Positions 24,804 to 30,027 of a stretch of DNA of 30,027 nt are shown here, piece after piece. Within the stretch, counting starts at the first letter, position 1. Every line of letters begins with the position of its first letter. The notes beneath the pieces were generated by a model, which saw only the letters and a program-made list of their open reading frames with translations, had not been told where the DNA came from and did not search any database. This DNA comes from Dehalococcoidia bacterium (GTDB lineage: Bacteria > Chloroflexota > Dehalococcoidia > SZUA-161), in the NCBI GenBank assembly GCA_014859215.1, contig JACUUS010000007.1:1-30027 (forward strand), given 5' to 3'. The position numbers were made by a program, and so were the translations under genes.

Positions 24804-26168
24804 ATGATTGAGATGGATGTGCTGATAATTGGCGGTGGAAGCGCGGGGGAGAACGCCGCCCGCACCGCGGTAAGGGAGGCCGGATCGGTGGGGCTTGTGG
24901 AGAAGTCCAGGGTGGGGGGAGCCTGTGTATTCAATGCCTGTATCCCGACCAAAGCGCTGGTGCATGCCGCAAGGACTTACAAGAAGATGCGCAGCGCCGG
25001 CTTCTACGGCCTGCCGGCGATAGACAGAGCCCCCGACTACAGGCTGGTAAAGGGCTTCAAGGACAGGCTTATCGAAGGAATAGCCTCCGGCAGGGACGAG
25101 AGCATGGCAAAACGGGGCGTCACCGTGCTTGAAGGCGCCGCTCGCTTTGTTTCGTCCCGTGAGGTTGCTGTCGCTGACGAAATAATTCGCGCCCACAGCA
25201 TTGTCATTGCGACCGGCTCAGCCCCCGCTGTCCCACCTATTCCGGGCCTGGATGATACAGGTTACCTGACGCATATCGATGCTCTCGAGCTTGAAAGTAT
25301 TCCCGACAGAATGGCCGTCATCGGCGGCGGCCCCGTGGGAGTCGAATTCATCCAGGTGTTCTCGGCCTTCGGGTCCGACATAGACATATACGATGCGATG
25401 GACCGTATTATGAGCGTGGAAGACGAAGAGATATCCAGCGCTCTGGGAGAGCTTCTCCGCGGCCAGGGGATATCCATCTCAACTTCAGTCAGGATACTCG
25501 ATATTAAACGCACCAGCGCCGGCAAGCTCATCACGCTGGAAGACTCAAACGGCGTAAAGCGGACTGCCGAGTACGACGAGATACTGGTCGCGACGGGACG
25601 CAGACCGGTAGTGGAAGGACTGGACCTGGCTGCTGCCGGCATCGAGACCTACACCAGGGGTATCAAGGTCGATTCAACACTGCGTACCAGTGTGCCCTAT
25701 ATATGGGCGGCGGGCGACGTTACCGGGATGCTCTACTTCACCTACATCGCGAATGAGCAGGGCAAGATCGCCGCTCTCAACGCTGCCACGAGCGGCCACA
25801 CGGAATTCAAGTATGACATTCTGCCGAGAGCAACCTTCTGCGATCCCGAAGTAGCCAGCGTCGGGCTGACGGAAACGCAGGCAAGGGAAACAGGCCGCAG
25901 GGTCGTGACTGGAAGATATAAATTCGCGGATATGACCCGGCCCATCGTTTCTAACGAAACCGACGGCTTCATCAAGATAGTCGCTGAGGAGGGGACAGGG
26001 CTAATCCTGGGTGGTCATATCCTGGGAGCGGAAGCTTCCACAACCATTCACGAAATCGCAGCGGCCATGGCGGGACATCTCACGGTGTTCGATATCGGCA
26101 ACCTGATCCATTCCTATCCCACTTTCTCCGAAGGCGTGCGATATGCCTGCCAGACCGCCAGGGCTTGA
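24804..26168 (+). CDS. Class I pyridine nucleotide-disulfide oxidoreductase (dihydrolipoamide dehydrogenase / mercuric reductase-like)
   Basis: A 454-aa flavoenzyme. FAD-binding GGGSAGENAA (10-19), the redox disulfide C41/C46 in GGACVFNACIPTKAL, the NAD(P) motif VIGGGPVGVEF, the second FAD block IWAAGDVTGM, and the C-terminal dimer interface with the catalytic His and Glu of HSYPTFSEG. These are class I features shared by Lpd, MerA and glutathione reductase. No second Cys pair (MerA NmerA or C-terminal CC) is present and no lipoamide-complex genes are near, so the partner is unknown. GGGAGGT lies 4 bases before the ATG. Single gene. Confidence 0.88.
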   Translation: MIEMDVLIIGGGSAGENAARTAVREAGSVGLVEKSRVGGACVFNACIPTKALVHAARTYKKMRSAGFYGLPAIDRAPDYRLVKGFKDRLIEGIASGRDESMAKRGVTVLEGAARFVSSREVAVADEIIRAHSIVIATGSAPAVPPIPGLDDTGYLTHIDALELESIPDRMAVIGGGPVGVEFIQVFSAFGSDIDIYDAMDRIMSVEDEEISSALGELLRGQGISISTSVRILDIKRTSAGKLITLEDSNGVKRTAEYDEILVATGRRPVVEGLDLAAAGIETYTRGIKVDSTLRTSVPYIWAAGDVTGMLYFTYIANEQGKIAALNAATSGHTEFKYDILPRATFCDPEVASVGLTETQARETGRRVVTGRYKFADMTRPIVSNETDGFIKIVAEEGTGLILGGHILGAEASTTIHEIAAAMAGHLTVFDIGNLIHSYPTFSEGVRYACQTARA

Positions 26169-26172
26169 GTCG

Positions 26173-26211
26173 CTGAAGACCGCTTAGCACATAAAGAAGC
26201 GAATCCTTCAG
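26173..26211. terminator. Nested inverted repeat between convergent genes
   Basis: CTGAAG (26173-26178) pairs with CTTCAG (26206-26211), and inside it CGCTT (26181-26185) pairs with AAGCG (26197-26201). It fills the gap between the convergent flavoprotein and DUF169 genes and could stop transcription from both sides. There is no clear T-tract. Confidence 0.35.
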
Positions 26212-27062
26212 GCGCTCCCTTTCCCTTTGAGTCTCATCAGTTCCTTCCAGGTATTCCTCTCCAGAAAGCTCCCCGGAACGTTATCCTCCATTTCCCGAAA
26301 CATCTTGAAAGGCACCGCGAAAGAAAGCAGGTCCGCCTTTAGCTGACGCCTGATCTGCACCCGCGCGGAGATGTCGACCAGTCCGGCTACTGCCCGCGGG
26401 GTCTCGCTTTGAGCTTCCCTGAACGGGTAGATGCCTATGGATTGGCAGCCGGCGACATAGGGAATGATGACGTTCTCTATGCCGGGGCGTGAGTAATTGG
26501 CAAGTACTACCAGCGCGGAAAACTGGTCCATATCCGTCAGGAATACTACGACCTCGGGCCTTTCCTCCTCACCCAGCTCCCTCAGAGGCCTGAAAGCCAC
26601 ATACTCAGTCGGGACATCCATCATAGGAAGGCATTCAAGGAAGTCTCTGACAAGCTCCGGGGACCTGGCATAGGCCTCGCCATTGACAAAATCGTCATAC
26701 AGGTCTTCCGAGACAAAAGGTTTGATGGCCCCCGCCAGCGCCCGGCCGGACTCCCAGTTCTTGTTGCCCACCGACAGGAAGTAGCAGAACGCTTCCTCGC
26801 TCCCGGGAAAACTGCTGTACTGGTTCCCGAATCCGAGGCCGGTGCCTCCGCCGGGACAACCGAATGATTTGCGGTCGAAGACGGCCCGCTTCCCCATCGC
26901 GGCGGCCGCAAGCATGGACATTACGCAGCCGAACTTCCCTTCCTTGAACTGCCTGGCTCCTTCCAGCTTCTCATCTGTCAGGATTACTGCAACGGGCCCG
27001 AACCTGAGGGCCAGCGCGTCCGCGATCTTGCTCTTCACGATTACCCCCTTCTTACCGGGCAT
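26208..27062 (-). CDS. DUF169-family protein
   Basis: A 284-aa protein of the DUF169 family (COG2043), found mostly in anaerobes and archaea and without an established function. It shows the early FGPVAVILTDEK, the cysteine segments FGCVMSML (C46) and FGCPGGGTGLGF (C69), which could bind a metal or cofactor, then YVAFRPL and VVVFLTDMDQFSALVVL and a further Cys in YVAGCQSIG. The ATG at 27062 has no good ribosome site; a GTG at 27038 (codon 9) has AAGGGGGT five bases upstream and may be the true start. Divergent from msrA, convergent with the flavoprotein gene. Confidence 0.85.
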   Translation of the reverse strand: MPGKKGVIVKSKIADALALRFGPVAVILTDEKLEGARQFKEGKFGCVMSMLAAAAMGKRAVFDRKSFGCPGGGTGLGFGNQYSSFPGSEEAFCYFLSVGNKNWESGRALAGAIKPFVSEDLYDDFVNGEAYARSPELVRDFLECLPMMDVPTEYVAFRPLRELGEEERPEVVVFLTDMDQFSALVVLANYSRPGIENVIIPYVAGCQSIGIYPFREAQSETPRAVAGLVDISARVQIRRQLKADLLSFAVPFKMFREMEDNVPGSFLERNTWKELMRLKGKGSA

Positions 27063-27170
27063 TATTCTTACGGAACTTATGTGAATTTCCGCTACTAGTG
27101 TACCATTTAGCGGCGCATTTTGGGCAAGGACGTAGCCGCGAGGTTTGCCGACGGGCCTCCTCCCGGCAAA

Positions 27171-27217
27171 TTATCAATGGTCCAGCACAACTGATAACAT
27201 CATAGTGAGATGCTGGA
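27171..27217 (+). promoter_or_regulatory. Putative msrA promoter inside an inverted repeat
   Basis: TTATCA (27171-27176), an 18-base spacer and an extended -10 TGATAACAT (27192-27200). The arms TCCAGCA (27181-27187) and TGCTGGA (27211-27217) are a perfect 7-base inverted repeat that brackets the -10 and the expected start, suitable for an operator. The rest of the 27063-27239 gap shows nothing else I can support. Confidence 0.4.
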
Positions 27218-27239
27218 CTGGTTCCAGATGGAGGAAGAA

Positions 27240-27935
27240 ATGAATAAGCCACTTACGAACAGTCCCAGGGCTATACCAGCCATCGATGCCGCAGCCCCGG
27301 CCGTTTTCGAAACCGCAACCTTCGCCCTTGGCTGATTCTGGGGTCCTGACTCCCGGTTCGGGAGCATTCCCGGCGTTATACGTACACGCGTGGGATACGC
27401 CGGCGGCGCTACGAAAAACCCCACCTATCATAACCTGGGGGACCACAGCGAGACAATTCAGATAGACTTCGATCCTGAACGCGTCTCGTATGAAGAACTG
27501 CTCGCTGTCTTCTGGCTGAGTCACAACCCTGTCCATCGGCCATGGTCGCGCCAGTATATGTCCGCAGTCTTCCACCACAACGAGAGACAGAGAGAGCTCG
27601 CGCTTAAGACCAGGGCCGAGGAAGAGGCAAAGCGGCGTGCCAGGGTCTACACCGAGATCATTCCCGCCGCGCAGTTCTATCTGGCCGAGAACTATCACCA
27701 GAAATACTGGCTGCGCCAGGTAAAGGAACTGATCAGGGAATTCCGGGAGATGTATCCGCGGGACGAGGACCTCGTGAACTCCACGGCGGCTGCCAGGATT
27801 AACGGCTTTATCGCCGGGTACGGAAGCGCCGGGACTCTGAAGAAAGAGCTGAAGAGCTACGGCCTATCCCGCGAAGGCGAACACAAGCTGCTGCACATTG
27901 CCCGCATGCTGGAAGCAGAAAAGGCGCGCGTGTAA
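27240..27935 (+). CDS. msrA: Selenocysteine-containing peptide methionine sulfoxide reductase MsrA (in-frame TGA = Sec32)
   Basis: Reduces methionine-S-sulfoxide in proteins. The frame runs 231 aa from the ATG at 27240, with GGAGG exactly 5 bases upstream, through TGA at 27333-27335 (codon 32) to TAA at 27933. Around the TGA the reading is ATFALG-U-FWGPDSRFG, so TGA replaces the catalytic Cys of the family's GCFWG motif. Family sequence continues in the same frame: PGVIRTRVGYAGG, NPTYHNLGDHSET (conserved Glu71), SHNP, QYMSAVF and ENYHQKYWLR, with a C-terminal extension (about 175-231) seen in one MsrA subgroup. There is no Cys anywhere, so no resolving Cys. A SECIS-like hairpin follows the TGA. 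If TGA were a stop, only an inactive fragment from the GTG at 27390 would remain. selA, selB, selC and selD are not in the window. Confidence 0.88.
27347..27366 (+). promoter_or_regulatory. Bacterial SECIS-like hairpin in msrA
   Basis: CTCCCG (27350-27355) pairs perfectly with CGGGAG (27359-27364) around the loop GTT; TG (27347-27348) pairs with CA (27365-27366) below a bulged A49. The apical loop begins 20 bases after the TGA and has G then U at its start, and the bulge is on the 5' side. Distance, loop G and 5' bulge agree with the known bacterial SECIS pattern bound by SelB. Confidence 0.7.
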
Positions 27936-27936
27936 A

Positions 27937-27990
27937 GCAGGGTGGCAACAAACGCAGGTCGCGTTCCCCAACCTGTGGAGACCACCCTGC
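27937..27990 (+). other. Long stem-loop directly after msrA stop
   Basis: GCAGGGTGG (27937-27945) pairs perfectly with CCACCCTGC (27982-27990). Inside, CGCAGGT (27953-27959) pairs with ACCTGTG (27971-27977) with one G-U. It begins one base after the msrA TAA. No T-tract follows, so it is an mRNA 3'-end stabiliser, factor-dependent terminator or small structured RNA rather than a classic terminator. Confidence 0.5.
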
Positions 27991-28039
27991 ACCTTCAACC
28001 CGTCGATTCGGGAAGAGGCTGTTCACACATCCTTCGTCT

Positions 28040-28080
28040 GAAGCTGCGCCTCCGTGCCAGCTTCGGAGGCCCTGGTTTTT
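28040..28080 (+). terminator. Overlapping hairpins with T-tract, terminator or attenuator-like
   Basis: GAAGCTG (28040-28046) can pair with CAGCTTC (28058-28064), and GCCTCCG (28048-28054) can pair with CGGAGGC (28064-28070). The two helices exclude each other. TTTTT follows at 28076-28080, five bases after the second helix. This could end the msrA transcript; the alternative pairing is the layout of an attenuator. Confidence 0.4.
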
Positions 28081-28092
28081 AGACAAGCTCCG

Positions 28093-28170
28093 GGAAACCC
28101 GACCTACGCCAATCTTGCTGATGCGCGGAAACCCGACCCGCACTATCGATTCCGGTTGACAAACCCGCCC
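28093..28170 (+). repeat. Three direct repeats upstream of the crtC-like promoter
   Basis: GGAAACCCGACC occurs exactly at 28093-28104 and 28127-28138 (34 bases apart), and a one-mismatch copy of its core, AAACCCGCCC, occurs at 28161-28170, 32 bases further. The spacing is about three helical turns and the last copy abuts the -35 box, so these may be regulator binding sites. Confidence 0.4.
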
Positions 28171-28184
28171 TGTCTCCCTAAAGT
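28156..28184 (+). promoter_or_regulatory. Promoter of the crtC-like gene
   Basis: TTGACA (28156-28161), a 17-base spacer and TAAAGT (28179-28184). The leader is about 53 bases and contains a perfect 8-base hairpin. Confidence 0.5.
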
Positions 28185-28198
28185 GGTCTCACTACGCC

Positions 28199-28228
28199 GG
28201 TCCCGCACGGGGTCTGCGACGCGGGACC
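28199..28228 (+). other. 5' leader hairpin before the crtC-like ribosome site
   Basis: GGTCCCGC (28199-28206) and GCGGGACC (28221-28228) are perfect inverted arms around a 14-base loop. The 3' arm ends about 2 bases before GAGGGGG, so the helix could affect ribosome access or serve as a DNA operator. Confidence 0.4.
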
Positions 28229-28243
28229 ACGAGGGGGCGATAG

Positions 28244-29290
28244 ATGAAAGTCCTCAGCGACGAGCGCACGTACCGGGAGCTGACCGGGCCCCTGGTACTC
28301 ACCCAAGCAGACGACGCATGGCATCCGCACGAAGACCGCAACTACGTCGAATGGTGGTACTTCGACCTGATAAACAGCGACGGCGGCATCGTCAGGGGAC
28401 AGTTCTTCATATCCAGGGACGTGTCGAGACCGGACCAGGTAAGAACAGGGGTCAGGGCCAGTTATGTCAAGTCCGACGGGGCTGAAATACTCATCGAGGA
28501 GAGGTTTCGCTTTCCCCTCTTCTGGGCATCCACCGAGCAGTGCGACGTCCAGATCGGGCGCAACTTCATCCGGGGGGACCTCAAGGACTACACGGTGCAC
28601 ATAGAGAGCGAGGATAAGACCCTGGACCTGGAGCTTACCTCACACCTGGACGGCTTCCGGAGCCACGCCTGCTTTGGAGACGACCGGCACTGCATGCACT
28701 GGGTGGTCCCTCAGCCGAAATGCGCGGCAAAAGGCGTCTTCCGTACCGGAAGCGAGATCCTTCCGATTGACGGCACGGGATATCGTGACCACAACTGGTT
28801 GAACTTCCCGGCCATGGACGTCCTTGCGTACTGGGACTGGGGCAGGGCATATGACGAGGAATACACCATAATATTCGCCGACATAGCTACGACGAAGAAG
28901 TACGGAGGAGCCGAGATAAAGCCTTTCGTGCTCTACGATTCGAAGGGGCTTGCTTTCCTGACCGGCGAGGGAAACAGGTGGACCTTCGAGAAAAAGGGCG
29001 CCCGCTTCGACGGCGGAACGGCAAGAGACTACGCTGATACCTGCCTGATCAGGGTCAACGAAGGCGACTTCTCGTTCTCGCTGGAGTTGAAGCTGGAGCG
29101 GGTATTCCAGCGGCTCGACCTCCTGGCGGATTTCAACCCTGTTTTGAGGTTCCTGATCAAGACCTTCAAGGCGAAGCCGACTATCACTTCTTTCTTCTCT
29201 CGCGGAACAGGCAGTCTCGAGCTCGGGAAGACCACGCGGCAGCTAAGCGTCAGTGCGGTGCATGAGTTCCTCACGAATGTTGCCAGGTAA
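28244..29290 (+). CDS. CrtC/AttH-family lipocalin-fold protein (carotenoid 1,2-hydratase-like)
   Basis: A 348-aa protein with the two-domain lipocalin-like fold of the CrtC/AttH group (PF07143 type). The signature EWWYFDL lies near residue 36, followed by RGQFFISRD, and the middle block GTGYRDHNWLNFP with AYWDWGRAY is the family's conserved second signature. Family members include hydroxyneurosporene synthase (CrtC), which hydrates carotenoid ends, and the AttH proteins of unknown role. There is no signal peptide and no carotenoid gene in the window, so the substrate is open; another isoprenoid or lipid is possible. GGGGG lies about 7 bases before the ATG. Its stop abuts the stop of the convergent acyl-CoA synthetase gene with no spacer. 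Confidence 0.8.
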   Translation: MKVLSDERTYRELTGPLVLTQADDAWHPHEDRNYVEWWYFDLINSDGGIVRGQFFISRDVSRPDQVRTGVRASYVKSDGAEILIEERFRFPLFWASTEQCDVQIGRNFIRGDLKDYTVHIESEDKTLDLELTSHLDGFRSHACFGDDRHCMHWVVPQPKCAAKGVFRTGSEILPIDGTGYRDHNWLNFPAMDVLAYWDWGRAYDEEYTIIFADIATTKKYGGAEIKPFVLYDSKGLAFLTGEGNRWTFEKKGARFDGGTARDYADTCLIRVNEGDFSFSLELKLERVFQRLDLLADFNPVLRFLIKTFKAKPTITSFFSRGTGSLELGKTTRQLSVSAVHEFLTNVAR

Positions 29291-30027
29291 TCAGCGACCC
29301 TCCAGGAACTCTTGATACTCAGCGAACCGTCTGATGGCGCGGCACGCTTTCTGCAGCGACGAATAAGCTAGAAGACCGCCCTGCCGGAGAGCGCGGACAT
29401 AGGTCTCGGTATCCCTTACCTGGCCTTCATCGGTAACCGAGATCACTACCGGTTTGCGGCTTCCGGCCACTACCTCCTTAAACTGGGAAAGGGCAGGGAC
29501 TATCAAGCCCGCGTAGAACTCAGCCCCCAGGTTCATAATCACAACGTCCACCACGGGGTCAGAATCGAGGAGGTCGAATACTCTCTTCAAGGTCTTGAAA
29601 TCCAAGACCACGCTCGGTATGTCCAGCGGGTTCATGACCCCCTGGTTTACGAGCGAAATGAACTCGAGGAATCTGGCCCTGGTATGCTCCGACAGGAGAG
29701 GCATCTCCAGACCTTCCTCGGCGCATGTATCGCCCGTGGCCACGCTGCTCCCCCCGCCAGCTCCCAGCACGGCCACCCGCTTGCCCGCGGAAGGCTTCAG
29801 ATGCATCAGCGCCAGGCAAACCTCCGCCATCTCCTCTACCGAGTTCACCCGGATAGCCCCGGTCTGCCTGAAGAAGGCGTCCCAGATCAGCCTGTTGCCG
29901 GCCAGCGAGCCGGTATGGGAGGCTGCCGCTCTTGCTCCAGAGGAAGTAAGGCCGCCCTTCCAGACCACGACCGGCTTGATCCGGTTGATGTCGCTTACCA
30001 TGCTGATCAGGCGCCTGCCGTCCTTGA
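29291..30027 (-). CDS. Acyl-CoA synthetase (NDP-forming), alpha-type domain, 5' end outside the window
   Basis: Partial gene; the frame stays open past the window edge, so the ATG at 30001 is internal (it is preceded in frame by KDGRRLIS). The visible 245 residues are the succinyl-CoA ligase-like portion of ADP-forming acyl-CoA synthetases: KPVVVWKGGLTSSGARAAAS, SHTGSLAGN, the VAVLGAGGGSSV strand and NPLDIP. These enzymes couple acyl-CoA hydrolysis to NTP synthesis. The chain ends shortly after the ligase domain, so it is an alpha-only subunit or the ATP-grasp half lies in a different gene. Substrate cannot be told. Confidence 0.85.
   Translation of the reverse strand, partial: KDGRRLISMVSDINRIKPVVVWKGGLTSSGARAAASHTGSLAGNRLIWDAFFRQTGAIRVNSVEEMAEVCLALMHLKPSAGKRVAVLGAGGGSSVATGDTCAEEGLEMPLLSEHTRARFLEFISLVNQGVMNPLDIPSVVLDFKTLKRVFDLLDSDPVVDVVIMNLGAEFYAGLIVPALSQFKEVVAGSRKPVVISVTDEGQVRDTETYVRALRQGGLLAYSSLQKACRAIRRFAEYQEFLEGR

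Noticed and set aside
24378..25196. Long minus-strand open frame across the protease/flavoprotein intergenic region
   Set aside because: It overlaps two well-supported genes and its translation has no recognisable domain; it is a shadow frame.
27174..27698. Minus-strand open frame opposite msrA
   Set aside because: It lies opposite convincing MsrA sequence and has no recognisable features.
27390..27935. MsrA as a truncated pseudogene starting at GTG 27390 or broken by a stop at 27333
   Set aside because: The frame, ribosome site and family sequence before the TGA are intact, there is no other lesion, and the TGA sits exactly on the catalytic Cys with a SECIS-like hairpin. A Sec codon explains all of this better.
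1..30027. CRISPR arrays, insertion sequences, prophage, tRNA or rRNA genes
   Set aside because: No regularly spaced long repeats, transposase-like proteins, integrases or recognisable RNA gene sequences were seen.

Overview
The window is a gene-dense bacterial chromosome segment (roughly 55-60 % G+C by eye) with ordinary housekeeping genes, no mobile elements, no CRISPR array and no rRNA or tRNA that I can see. Gene content and protein style (Ctc-type L25, MobB with an extra C-terminal domain, a tiny Lys-rich protein ahead of a PflA-like radical SAM enzyme, DUF362 and DUF169 proteins, an archaeal-type ADP-forming acyl-CoA synthetase) suggest an uncultured Chloroflexota bacterium near Dehalococcoidia. 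This placement is an inference from recognition, not a tree.

Layout. 1-5.1 kb: rplY; fmt (minus); a small membrane protein coupled to a YbjQ-family protein; then a minus operon gatB-secG-ubiA/menA-like. 5.1-9.7 kb: pcm, then a molybdenum cofactor cluster mobA-moeA-mobB followed by a translationally coupled DUF362 protein and an unknown protein. 9.7-13.3 kb (minus): ctaB-like prenyltransferase, tgt, an unlisted 48-aa basic protein, a radical SAM protein and acylphosphatase. 13.3-21.2 kb (minus): a six-gene run alaS-ruvX-aroE-aroC-TIM barrel-aroK/aroB fusion from one strong promoter; four of the genes concern the shikimate pathway or sit inside it. 21.3-24.5 kb: otsA (plus) and otsB (minus) overlap tail to tail, with a membrane ClpP-class protease gene upstream of otsB. 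24.8-30.0 kb: a class I disulfide oxidoreductase, DUF169, a selenoprotein MsrA, a CrtC/AttH-like lipocalin-fold protein and the end of an acyl-CoA synthetase.

The main discovery is at 27240-27935. The methionine sulfoxide reductase A reading frame is complete, with a good ribosome binding site, but the catalytic cysteine codon of the GCFWG motif is TGA. A bacterial SECIS-like hairpin lies just downstream and the protein has no cysteine at all. This is best read as a single-selenocysteine MsrA. A conventional gene caller would start it at a GTG 57 bases after the TGA and lose the active site.

A second theme is transcription start architecture. Four genes (rplY, fmt, gatB, otsA) have sigma-70-like -10 boxes ending only 6-9 bases before the start codon and no Shine-Dalgarno, which predicts leaderless or near-leaderless mRNAs. 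Neighbouring genes such as alaS have normal leaders with Shine-Dalgarno sites. Convergent genes are packed with little or no spacer. The msrA to crtC-like interval (27936-28243) is the longest stretch without a gene and is full of hairpins and direct repeats.
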